This document shows, one piece after another, positions 19,685-27,422 of a DNA stretch of 64,000 nucleotides. Source of the stretch: Nakamurella flava (GTDB lineage: Bacteria > Actinomycetota > Actinomycetes > Mycobacteriales > Nakamurellaceae). The position numbers and the translations under genes were made by a program. Numbering within the stretch: the stretch's first letter is position 1; each line of letters begins with the position of its first letter. The stretch lies in NCBI RefSeq assembly GCF_005298075.1, contig NZ_SZZH01000003.1, positions 372,001 through 436,000 on the forward strand. Direction: 5' to 3'. A model generated the notes under the pieces. The model was not told the DNA's origin and did not search any database. It worked only from the letters and a program-made list of their open reading frames with translations.

Positions 19685-19921
19685 ATGCCCGATCGAGTCG
19701 ACGAGACGCCCGGCGGGCGGTCCGACCGCGCCGCCGACCTCGGCCAGATGCGGTTTCTGACCGTGGCCGAGGTCGCGGCGTTGATGCGCGTGTCCCGGAT
19801 GACCGTGTACCGGCTGGTGCACTCCGGCGAGCTGCCCGCGGTCCGGGTCGGCCGCTCCTTCCGTGTCCCCGAACGCACCGTGCACGACTACCTGCGGGAC
19901 GCCTTCAACGACGTCGGCTGA
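19685..19921 (+). CDS. Excisionase-family helix-turn-helix protein
   Basis: A 78-residue MerR/excisionase-type DNA-binding protein. After a charged N-terminal 20 residues comes FLTVAEVAALMRVSRMTVYR, the recognition helix region. LVHSGELPAVRVGRSFRVPE, the wing, follows. It is the counterpart of Rv0500A and sits between proC and the bS22 gene. Related short proteins include BldC and phage Xis, but no phage genes are nearby, so a housekeeping regulator is more likely. TAAAGT at 19607-19612 may be its -10 element. Confidence 0.88.
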   Translation: MPDRVDETPGGRSDRAADLGQMRFLTVAEVAALMRVSRMTVYRLVHSGELPAVRVGRSFRVPERTVHDYLRDAFNDVG

Positions 19922-19988
19922 CGACCGTCACGCCGCCCGGCGATCGTGACCTGCGCGGAGACCGGACATGGGGTGCCGTCGAGGCCGG

Positions 19989-19994
19989 TAGGAT
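19989..19994 (+). promoter_or_regulatory. Candidate -10 box (TAGGAT) for the bS22 gene
   Basis: TAGGAT lies in the 243-base gap between the HTH gene and the 33-codon ribosomal gene and would give a leader of about 165 bases. The -35 is weak. I see no clear structure in the leader. Confidence 0.35.
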
Positions 19995-20164
19995 CGTCCG
20001 CACACCGACTGCGGTCGGGGTGCTGTCGCGTCCGTCCCCATGGATGCTGACGGGTATCGCCCCGCTCGCGGTCTCCACCCGGGGCATCCCGGGACATCTG
20101 CGTTCGGGCGGCCCGGCGGGCTGCCCTCGCCGGTTCTGTTCAGTCAAGGAAAGTGGGCACCAGC

Positions 20165-20266
20165 ATGGGTTCCGTCATCAAGAAGCGTCGCAAGCGGATG
20201 GCCAAGAAGAAGCACCGCAAGCTGCTGCGCAAGACCCGTGTGGCGCGTCGCAAGGCCGGCAAGTAG
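20165..20266 (+). CDS. Small ribosomal protein bS22 type (AURKAIP1/COX24 domain)
   Basis: A 33-codon gene, easily missed. The peptide begins [20 protein letters not shown] and continues [13 protein letters not shown], nearly all basic. It matches the mycobacterial 33-residue AURKAIP1/COX24-domain protein (Rv0500B). To my knowledge that corresponds to bS22, the bacterial counterpart of mitochondrial mS38 found near the decoding centre of the mycobacterial 30S subunit. AAGGAAAG lies about 10 bases before the ATG. Position between the HTH gene and the SDR gene is the same as in mycobacteria. Confidence 0.9.
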   Translation: MGSVIKKRRKRMAKKKHRKLLRKTRVARRKAGK

Positions 20267-20436
20267 GTCTTCCGTGTCGGTCGCCGTCACCGCGGTGACC
20301 GACCGTGCAGACGGTCATCGGGCCGACCGGTCGAGGACCGGTCGGCCTCGTGCCGTTGCCCCTCCGTCCGGCCTACTCGGCCGGAGGCGGGTCGGACGGG
20401 ACGGCGACGGGCAACCAGCGGGAGGGACGGGGCCAG

Positions 20437-21621
20437 ATGGCCGGACGGGTCGTGCTCGTCACCGGGGTCACCCGGTACATCGGCTCCGAGCTGGCCGGCC
20501 GACTGGCCCGTGATCCGGGGGTCGACCGGGTGGTCGGCGTCGACGCGGCGCTGCCCGAACCGGCGGCCCGGTCCCGGATGGGCGATGCGGAGTTCGTGCG
20601 GGTGGACATCCGCAACCCGCTGATCTCGCGGGTGCTGGAGACCGCCGGAGTCGACACCGTCGTCCACGCCTCGGCATCGGCGCCGGCCCCCTCCTCGGCG
20701 GCCCGGGCGCTGGCCAAGGAGATGAACGTCCTCGGCACGATGCAACTGCTCGCGGCCTGCCAGCGCTCGGACACCGTGCGGTCCCTCGTCGTCCGTTCGA
20801 CGTCGCTGGTCTACGGCTCGTCGCCGCGGGACCCGGCCGTCTTCACCGAGGACACCCCGGCCCGTTCAGTGCCGTCATCCGGTCCCGGCCGCGACGCGGT
20901 CGACATCGAGGCCTACGTCCGCGGGTTCAGCCGGCGGCGCCCGGACGTGCGGGTCGCCCTGCCCCGGTTCGCCGATCTCATCGGACCCACCATCCGCACC
21001 CCACTGGCCCGCTACTTCGCGCTCACCCCGGTGGTGCCGCTGGTCCTGGGGCGCAATGCCCGTCTCCAGCTCATCCACGAGTCCGATGCGGTGGCCCTGC
21101 TGCACACCCTCGCACTGGGCGACGTCGCCGGTCCGATCAACGCGGCCGGTGACGGGGTGCTCACGGTGTCCCAGGCGATCCACCGGGCCGGACGGGTGCC
21201 GCTGCCGGTGCCCGGTGCCGGTCTCGGCGTGCTGTCCCGGGCCATGCAGCAGCTGCGGATCGGGGGGTTCTCCCCGGCGCTGGTCAGTCAGCTGGCCACC
21301 GGCCGGGTCATGGACACCACCCGGATGACCCGTGACGTCGGGTTCGTTCCCCGGTTCACCACCGAGTCCGCGTTCGACGACTTCGCCGCGGCCCTGCCGC
21401 CGCTGCTGACCCCCGACCTGATCCGACAGGCCGAGCGCACGGTGGCCCGCACGCTGCGGGTCGACCCCGCGCCCGCGACCATCGCCCCGGACGACGAACC
21501 GGTGGTCGAGCCGGTCGGTGCGACGGTGCCGGCTCCCGTCACCCGCCACCTGGTGAGCGTCCCCGATGCCGCCGTCGTCACCCCGCTGGCGCGACCGCAC
21601 CGTCCCCGGCGGACCCGATGA
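20437..21621 (+). CDS. NAD-dependent epimerase/SDR-like protein (GalE2 type)
   Basis: A 394-residue extended-SDR-like protein, counterpart of Rv0501 (annotated galE2). The NAD-binding start VLVTGVTRYIGSELA is a slightly altered TGxxGxxG motif, with Tyr-Ile in place of the usual residues. The VYGSSPRDPA block is present, but the catalytic YxxxK is not: the expected place reads EAYVRGF, so the lysine is missing. It may bind a nucleotide or sugar without classic dehydrogenase or epimerase chemistry. I chose ATG 20437 because GGGAGGG lies upstream. It overlaps the acyltransferase start as ATGA, implying coupling. Confidence 0.8.
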   Translation: MAGRVVLVTGVTRYIGSELAGRLARDPGVDRVVGVDAALPEPAARSRMGDAEFVRVDIRNPLISRVLETAGVDTVVHASASAPAPSSAARALAKEMNVLGTMQLLAACQRSDTVRSLVVRSTSLVYGSSPRDPAVFTEDTPARSVPSSGPGRDAVDIEAYVRGFSRRRPDVRVALPRFADLIGPTIRTPLARYFALTPVVPLVLGRNARLQLIHESDAVALLHTLALGDVAGPINAAGDGVLTVSQAIHRAGRVPLPVPGAGLGVLSRAMQQLRIGGFSPALVSQLATGRVMDTTRMTRDVGFVPRFTTESAFDDFAAALPPLLTPDLIRQAERTVARTLRVDPAPATIAPDDEPVVEPVGATVPAPVTRHLVSVPDAAVVTPLARPHRPRRTR

Positions 21622-22649
21622 CCGCCCGGGGCGATTCCGGGCGCCCCACCGCGCCGTCCGACCGGGCCGACCGGCCCGAAGGAGCTTCCGTGACCCGCCT
21701 GAGCCCCCTCGACCCCCCGGGTGACCCGGCGACCGCGGCCGGCCTCGACGGGCCGCCGCGGGCGACCGGCCCGACCGACGCGCACGGTGCGACCGGATCC
21801 GACGAGGCCGGCTGGAAGCGGTCGGTGGCCGGCGGCCTGGCCTTCCTGCGCCGCCGCCTGACCGGCGACTACCCGGTCGACGAGTTCGGCTACGACCCCG
21901 ACTTCACCGACACCGTCCTGCTGCCGCCGCTGCGGGTGCTGTTCGAGAAGTACTTCCGGGTGGAGACCCTGGGCCTGGAGAACATCCCCGCCACCGGCGG
22001 GGCGCTGCTGGTCGCCAACCACTCCGGCACCGTCGCCGTCGACGCCGTCATGGTCGGGGTGGCCGTGCACGATCACCACCCGCAGTCCCGGCCGGTCCGG
22101 ATGCTGGGCGCCGACCTCATCTTCGAGACGCCGTTCCTGGGGGAACTGAACCGCAAGGCCGGCAACACCCTGGCCTGCAACGAGGACGCCGAGCGCCTGC
22201 TGTCCAGCGGCGAGCTGGTGTCCGTCTTCCCCGAGGGGTTCAAGGGCGTCGGCAAGCCGTACTCGCAGCGGTACCGGCTGCAGCGGTTCGGCCGGGGCGG
22301 GTTCGTCGCCGCCGCCCTGCGGACCGGGGTGCCGATCATCCCGGTGTCGATCGTCGGCGCGGAGGAGATCTATCCGCTGATCGGCAACATCAAGCCGCTG
22401 GCCCGGGCGTTCGGTCTGCCCTACTTCCCGGTGACCCCGACGTTCCCCCTGCTCGGGCCGCTCGGCGCGATCCCGCTGCCCAGCAAGTGGATCATCGAGT
22501 TCGGTGAGCCGATCGCCACCGACCACTACCCGGAGGGGGCGGTCGACGATCCGGCGGTCGTGTTCGGGCTGACCGACGAAGTCCGGGAGACCATCCAGCA
22601 GACGCTGTACCGGCTACTGCTGCGGCGCGGGCACCCCTTCCTGGGCTGA
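21618..22649 (+). CDS. PlsC-like 1-acylglycerol-phosphate acyltransferase family protein
   Basis: A 343-residue acyltransferase-like protein matching Rv0502. After a disordered N-terminal 65 residues, the acyltransferase domain shows LLVANHSGTVAVD, an H-x4-D catalytic motif written as N-H-S-G-T-V-A-V-D. VFPEGFKGVGKP is the glycerol-phosphate-binding FPEG motif. A probable membrane-associated helix lies near RVLFEKYFRVETLG. The substrate is not readable from sequence; phospholipid acylation is the default guess. It is translationally coupled to the SDR gene. Confidence 0.85.
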   Translation: MTARGDSGRPTAPSDRADRPEGASVTRLSPLDPPGDPATAAGLDGPPRATGPTDAHGATGSDEAGWKRSVAGGLAFLRRRLTGDYPVDEFGYDPDFTDTVLLPPLRVLFEKYFRVETLGLENIPATGGALLVANHSGTVAVDAVMVGVAVHDHHPQSRPVRMLGADLIFETPFLGELNRKAGNTLACNEDAERLLSSGELVSVFPEGFKGVGKPYSQRYRLQRFGRGGFVAAALRTGVPIIPVSIVGAEEIYPLIGNIKPLARAFGLPYFPVTPTFPLLGPLGAIPLPSKWIIEFGEPIATDHYPEGAVDDPAVVFGLTDEVRETIQQTLYRLLLRRGHPFLG

Positions 22650-22668
22650 CCGGCCGCGGGTCGGACCG

Positions 22669-23601
22669 TCAGGACCGTCGCCGCTGCCAGGCGTAGCGGC
22701 CGGCGAGCACCCCGGCCGTGACGACCCCGGCCCCGAGCACGCTGGGCACCCCGATGAGGGCCGCCTTGCGGCCGACCCGGAAGTCGAGGATCTGCCACCC
22801 CCGTTCGCGGGCGATCTGCCGCAGGGCGCCGTCCGGATTGACCGCGACGCCCGTGCCGACGACCGACAGCATGGGCACGTCGTTGACCGAGTCCGAGTAG
22901 GCCGTGCACCGGCGCAGGTCCAGGCCCTCACGGGCGGCCAGCGCCCGGACGGCGGCCGCCTTGGCCGGGCCGTGCAGCAGTTCGCCGTACAGGCGCCCGG
23001 TGTAGATGCCGTCGACGTCCTCGGCGACGGTGCCGAGGGCTCCGGTCAGGCCGAGGCGGCGCGCGATGATGGTGGCCAGTTCGACGGGGGTCGCCGTCAC
23101 CAGCCAGACGCGCTGACCCTCCTCGAGATGCTTGCGGGCCAGCAGCAGGGTGCGGGGATAGATCCGGTCGGCCATCAGGTCGTCGTAGATCTCCTCGCCG
23201 AGCTCGACGATCTCAGCCACCCGACGGCCGGCGACGAAAGCCAGGGCGCCCTCCCGCGCCGTCGTCGTGTCGCTCTCCTTCTCGCCGGAGAGCCGAAAGC
23301 GCACCTGGATCGCGGCGAAGCGCAGCAGGTCGCGGCTGCGGAAGAAGTCGCGGGCCGCCAGTCCGCGGGCGAAGTGGAAGACCGAGGCGCCCTGCATCAG
23401 GGTGTTGTCGACGTCGAAGAAGGCGGCGGCGGTCAGATCCGGGACCGACACGTCGGCGCCGGGCGATGCGCCGGCCTGCTCGGCGGCGGCGTCCTCGACC
23501 AGGGCCAGGTGGGCGGCCTCCGCAGAGGCGGCGCCAGCGACCTCGGTGGGCGTCGGGTCGTCGGATGACGGGGGAGCCAGCGGCGTCCGGCGAAAACGCA
23601 C
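22669..23601 (-). CDS. HAD-IB family hydrolase, SerB1-like
   Basis: A 310-residue phosphatase-like protein, counterpart of Rv0505c (serB1). HAD motif I is FFDVDNTL near residue 70. Motif II is LVTATP, the lysine is in HGPAKAAAV, and motif III is [12 protein letters not shown] hydrophobic C-terminal helix ([14 protein letters not shown]) could anchor it to the membrane. I chose GTG 23601 because GGGGGGA lies 6 bases upstream; a TTG 13 codons earlier is a weaker alternative. True phosphoserine phosphatase activity is not established by these motifs. Confidence 0.85.
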   Translation of the reverse strand: MRFRRTPLAPPSSDDPTPTEVAGAASAEAAHLALVEDAAAEQAGASPGADVSVPDLTAAAFFDVDNTLMQGASVFHFARGLAARDFFRSRDLLRFAAIQVRFRLSGEKESDTTTAREGALAFVAGRRVAEIVELGEEIYDDLMADRIYPRTLLLARKHLEEGQRVWLVTATPVELATIIARRLGLTGALGTVAEDVDGIYTGRLYGELLHGPAKAAAVRALAAREGLDLRRCTAYSDSVNDVPMLSVVGTGVAVNPDGALRQIARERGWQILDFRVGRKAALIGVPSVLGAGVVTAGVLAGRYAWQRRRS

Positions 23602-23795
23602 GGCGTGTCCCCCCACTCGGTGATCGGCCCGTGACAGCAAGCCCCCGAGCCCGACCAGGGTATCCGGGGCCTGCCGCGCCCGGCGGCCCGGCCAGCCTAG
23701 CGGCGGTTCGTCATCGGGCTCCGGGGGCGCACCCGGCGGGGTGCTACCCGCCGTCGACTCGCCCTCACCGACGGCGAGCGGTTCAGAATGGTGCG

Positions 23796-25856
23796 GTGAC
23801 CGCGATGAACGACCAGCAGCGACCGCCCCGGGTCCCGACGCCGGGCGAGAACGTGGCCGACCTGATCCGTCGGGCCGCCGCCGACCATCCCGACCGGCCG
23901 GCCGTGCTGGGAGCCGGCGGGCCCCGCACGTGGGCCCAAGTGGACGCCGCCGTGGACGCCGGGGTCCGTGACCTGCGCCGCCGCGGCCTGACCCCGGGGG
24001 AGCGAATCGTCATCGCCCTGCCCACGGGCGCCGACCTGGCCCTCGTCCTGTCGGCCTGCGCGCGGGCGGGGGCCGTGGCCGTGCCGATCGGTCCGCAACC
24101 GGAGGCCGTCGGCGCGGTGGCGGAGCGCGTCGATGCGTTCGGAGCGGTCGCCAGCACGCTGCCGACCGGGTTCCCGTTGGTCGTGGACACCGAGCGCATC
24201 GCCCGCTGGTGGGATGCCTCGGCCGGGCCGGCGGAACGCCCCGCCGCCGGTGGCGAGGACCTGGCCTGGCTGGCGCGTCCCTTCGGGGACCGGCTGGTCA
24301 TGCTGTCGCACCGGGCCGTGCGGGCCGCCGTCACCGCGTTGCTGGGCCTGGAGGGCGGCCTGCGGGACGGCGACCGGCTGCTGCAGGTGCTGCCGTTGCA
24401 CCACCTGTCGGGGTGGGTCACCACGTTCCTGCCGGTCGCCGCGGTCGGCGGCGCGGCGGTGTTCCCGGCGGTGTCGCTGGACGCGGTGCGGGCCGAGGGA
24501 CGTTCGCCGGCGGCCGGGTCCGCGATCGACGGTGTGCTGGCGGCGGTCACCGAGCACCGGGTCACCGTCATCTCCGGGGCGGCCGCGTTCTACCACCAGC
24601 TGGCGGCCGGGCGGGAGGCGCAGGAAATCGTCGACCACCTGTCGACGGTGCGGATCCTCACGTCGGGGGTTCCGCCGTTCGAGAGCGACGACCGGCGGAC
24701 GGCCGACGTGCTCGCCGAGGTCGGCCCGGTCTGGCCGAGTTACGGGCTGGCCGAGTCGGCCTCGGTGGTCTCGACCACGCTGGTCGGGGCGCCCGACGAC
24801 CCGCCCCGGCCCGGATCGGCCGGCCGGCCGGTGGCGGGCCTGAGTCTGCGGGTGTCCGGTCAAGAGGCGACCGGCACGACGCCGGCTCAGGTGTCCGACC
24901 CCGACGAGGACGCTCCCGCCGAGGCTGCCGGTGGCGCCGGGTGGGACGACGCCCTGGACGTGCTCGGGGACGGCGGGGAGATCGGTGAGGTCGGTCCCAT
25001 CGCACTGCGAGGCGCCACGCTGTTCTCCGGTTACTGGCCCGACGGTCGCGGCGGGCCGGGAGCGGACGGCTGGTGGGTGTCCCGTGACCTGGGCTATCTC
25101 GACGACGGGGAACTGCACGTGGTCGACCGGGCCGGCGGCGTGCTCCGGGTGACCGGCTTCCCGGTGTACCCGTTGGAGGTCGAGCAGGAACTGCTCGCCC
25201 ACCCGTGGGTGCGGGCCGCAGCCGTCGTCGGGGAGCGGTCCGGTCCGTCGGCGATGAGCGACAGTCGGGTCGTCGCCGTCGTGGTCCTGAAGGCCGAACG
25301 GTCCGATCTCCCGGCGCTGGACGAGGACGGCTCCACGGGCGACGGCCCGGCCGTTGCCAGCGACCAGGACGTGGTGCGGGTCCTGGCCGAGCACGTGGCC
25401 ACCCGGCTGCCCGCCTTCAAGCGGCCCGTCGCCTACCACTTCGTCGCCGAGTTGCCGTTGACCGACGTGGGCCGAGTGGATCGGGTGGCGGCCCGCCGCC
25501 GGTTCGCCACGGCCCCGGGTCTGTCCGTTCCCCGGCTGGCCGTGGTCCCCGATCCGGCTGCGACCGAGCCGCCGCCGGCGCGCGACACCGCCGCGGACGG
25601 GACCGGCCCGTCGGCGGCGGACTCCCCGCCGCCCGGCAAGCCCGCGGAGGGACGTGCCCGCAAGGGCCGATCGCGACGGTCCGAGACCGAGAAGGAGCCG
25701 GCGGCCGTCGAACCGGCCGAACCGGAGGCCGTCGAGGTCGCCCCCGAGGTCGCTCCCGAACCGGTCGGCGACCTGGACGATCTGGGGGTCCGCCTGCCGG
25801 CCGCCGGGGACCGCTCGGACCGGGGCCGTCAGGACACCGACGACGACCTGTTCTGA
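23796..25856 (+). CDS. ANL-superfamily (acyl-CoA ligase-like) protein with degenerate motifs
   Basis: A 686-residue protein with the overall layout of acyl-CoA synthetases: an N-terminal domain of about 400 residues, then a small C-terminal domain (about 430-570). It ends with an Ala/Glu/Pro-rich acidic tail of about 110 residues. PSYGLAES corresponds to the YGxTE motif and [15 protein letters not shown] to the hinge/A8 region. The phosphate-binding TSGTTGxPKG loop is absent; the equivalent place, just before LSHRAVR, has no Gly/Thr/Ser run. The A10 catalytic lysine is Arg in LTDVGRVDR. It may be a non-catalytic or adenylation-deficient relative. The start is GTG 23796 or ATG 23805. Confidence 0.75.
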   Translation: MTAMNDQQRPPRVPTPGENVADLIRRAAADHPDRPAVLGAGGPRTWAQVDAAVDAGVRDLRRRGLTPGERIVIALPTGADLALVLSACARAGAVAVPIGPQPEAVGAVAERVDAFGAVASTLPTGFPLVVDTERIARWWDASAGPAERPAAGGEDLAWLARPFGDRLVMLSHRAVRAAVTALLGLEGGLRDGDRLLQVLPLHHLSGWVTTFLPVAAVGGAAVFPAVSLDAVRAEGRSPAAGSAIDGVLAAVTEHRVTVISGAAAFYHQLAAGREAQEIVDHLSTVRILTSGVPPFESDDRRTADVLAEVGPVWPSYGLAESASVVSTTLVGAPDDPPRPGSAGRPVAGLSLRVSGQEATGTTPAQVSDPDEDAPAEAAGGAGWDDALDVLGDGGEIGEVGPIALRGATLFSGYWPDGRGGPGADGWWVSRDLGYLDDGELHVVDRAGGVLRVTGFPVYPLEVEQELLAHPWVRAAAVVGERSGPSAMSDSRVVAVVVLKAERSDLPALDEDGSTGDGPAVASDQDVVRVLAEHVATRLPAFKRPVAYHFVAELPLTDVGRVDRVAARRRFATAPGLSVPRLAVVPDPAATEPPPARDTAADGTGPSAADSPPPGKPAEGRARKGRSRRSETEKEPAAVEPAEPEAVEVAPEVAPEPVGDLDDLGVRLPAAGDRSDRGRQDTDDDLF

Positions 25857-25899
25857 GCCAGCCACCCGGCCCACCCGGAACGACCGTCGAGGAGACATC

Positions 25900-26169
25900 G
25901 TGGAGACCACCGGACGAGACGCGTCCGCCCGGCGACCCCGGATCACCCTGTTCACCCGGACCGGGTGCCACCTGTGCGAGGACGCCCGCCGGGTGGTGGC
26001 CCAGGTGTCGGCCGACTGCGGGGAGATGTGGCGGGAGGTCGACGTGGACGACGACCCGGAGGACCGGGCCGAGTACGGCGACCTGGTGCCGGTGGTGCTG
26101 GTCGACGACGTCGTGCACGGCTACCACACGGTCGAGGCCGCTGCGCTGCGCGCTGCACTCGGGTACTGA
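25900..26169 (+). CDS. Glutaredoxin-like protein
   Basis: An 89-residue thioredoxin-fold protein of the DUF836/glutaredoxin-like group (Rv0508 type). The redox motif C-H-L-C is at about residues 23-26, with the cis-proline in DLVPVVLVDD. I chose GTG 25900 because GGAG lies 6 bases upstream. It probably reduces small disulfides in the cytoplasm, but the partner is unknown. A 10-bp hairpin follows. Confidence 0.88.
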   Translation: METTGRDASARRPRITLFTRTGCHLCEDARRVVAQVSADCGEMWREVDVDDDPEDRAEYGDLVPVVLVDDVVHGYHTVEAAALRAALGY

Positions 26170-26182
26170 CCGTCCGGTGCCG

Positions 26183-26204
26183 GATCCACCCGAGCGGGTG
26201 GATC
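26183..26204 (+). terminator. Hairpin after glutaredoxin gene
   Basis: GATCCACCCG (26183-26192) pairs perfectly with CGGGTGGATC (26195-26204), 13 bases after the stop. It has no T-tract. Confidence 0.65.
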
Positions 26205-26351
26205 GGGAACAGAGCGTGGCACCCGATCCAGGGTGCTCGGCGGGGGACCTCGGCAGGCGGGGGATCGGGAACATTCGATGACCGTGTTGCGACCGCTGCG
26301 TGACACCTTGCCGCGTCGTCCCACATGGTGGGAGGACGATGGTTCGCGACT

Positions 26352-26380
26352 TTGTTCCGTCTGTCACGAGCAACTAGGGT
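26352..26380 (+). promoter_or_regulatory. Candidate rex promoter
   Basis: TTGTTC (26352-26357) and TAGGGT (26375-26380) are separated by 17 bases, a good housekeeping-sigma layout. Transcription would begin near 26387, about 65 bases before rex. The interval only weakly resembles a Rex operator. Confidence 0.5.
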
Positions 26381-26452
26381 GACCGGCATCCGGCGGCCTA
26401 CCAGATGGTGGTCGCCACGGCTCCGGCGGGGTCCCCGTCAGGGAGGCAGCGG

Positions 26453-27325
26453 GTGACGCTACAGGTCGGCGGAGGTCGGGTCGGTACCCGTTCGGCCCAG
26501 GCCAGGGTCCCGGGCGCCATCCCTGGCACCCGAGAGATCCCCGGAGCCACCGTGGCCCGGCTGGCCCTGTACCTCCGCGGCCTCACGGCCCTGACCGACG
26601 GCGGCCGCGTGGCCACGACGATCTCCTCCGAGGAACTCGCCCAGGCGTCCGGGGTCAACTCCGCCACGCTCCGCAAGGACCTGTCGTTCCTCGGCAGTCA
26701 CGGCATCCGCGGCGTGGGCTACGACGTCGGGACCCTCACCGAAGAGATCACCCGCACGCTCGGCGCTCACCAGGCCCATCGGGTCGCCCTCGTCGGTCTC
26801 GGCAACCTCGGTCTGGCCCTGGCCGGATACGCCGGGTTCGCCGGCCGCGGCTTCCTGCTCTCCGCGCTGTTCGACAGCGACCCGGGGCGCATCGGCCAGC
26901 TCGTGGGTTCCGGGCCGGACGCCCTGCCCGTCTCCGACATCGCCGACGCCGCCACGATCTGCCGGGCCCGCGACATCACCATCGGCATGATCGCGGTCCC
27001 GGCCGACGCGGCCCAGGCCGTGGCCGACACCCTCGTCGACGCCGGTGTCCGATCCATCCTCACCTTCGCGCCCGAGACGCTGTCGGTCCCGGCGGACGTC
27101 GAGGTGCGGCATGTCGACCTGGCCCTGGAACTGCAGATGCTGGCGTTCCACGAGGCCCGCCGGCGTCCCCCGGGCCCGACCGTGCGGGCGACGGCCACTG
27201 ACCCGGCGCCGCTGTCGGTGGCCGGCGCCGCCCCCGTCCGGGCCACTCCTCCCCGACCGCGGCGGCGGGATGTCACCCGCCACGTCCCCGGCAGCCGACC
27301 AGCCGTCCTGGGGGCCTCCACGTGA
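26453..27325 (+). CDS. rex: Redox-sensing transcriptional repressor Rex
   Basis: Rex senses the NADH/NAD+ ratio and represses respiratory genes when NADH is low. The 290-residue protein has a winged-helix N-terminal domain (about 30-90: LALYLRGLTALTD, ASGVNSATLRKDLSFLGSHG, GVGYDV). A Rossmann domain follows with VGLGNLGLALAGY, and the FAPETLSVP and VRHVDLALELQML blocks of the domain-swap region are present. The C-terminal 50 residues are Pro/Arg-rich and unconserved. GTG 26453 follows GGGAGG by 6 bases. It lies just upstream of hemD, and a Rex-type operator is visible in front of the geranylgeranyl reductase-nuo genes at 60433. Confidence 0.95.
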   Translation: MTLQVGGGRVGTRSAQARVPGAIPGTREIPGATVARLALYLRGLTALTDGGRVATTISSEELAQASGVNSATLRKDLSFLGSHGIRGVGYDVGTLTEEITRTLGAHQAHRVALVGLGNLGLALAGYAGFAGRGFLLSALFDSDPGRIGQLVGSGPDALPVSDIADAATICRARDITIGMIAVPADAAQAVADTLVDAGVRSILTFAPETLSVPADVEVRHVDLALELQMLAFHEARRRPPGPTVRATATDPAPLSVAGAAPVRATPPRPRRRDVTRHVPGSRPAVLGAST

Positions 27326-27422
27326 ATCGCAGTACCCATCGGCCGGTGTCACGGGACACCCGGCCACCCGTCCGGCGCGCGTTCACGGCGCCGGAGCACC
27401 TTCGCCGAGCAAGGAGCACGTC

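Noticed and set aside
26200-26273. SigR-type -35 boxes (GGGAAC) in a 12-bp direct repeat before rex
   Set aside because: Neither copy has a GTT-type -10 at an acceptable distance; the repeat may be chance.
26341-26380. A Rex operator in front of rex itself
   Set aside because: The best 18-base match (26352-26369) agrees at only about 9 of 14 fixed positions, too weak compared with 13 of 14 at 60433.
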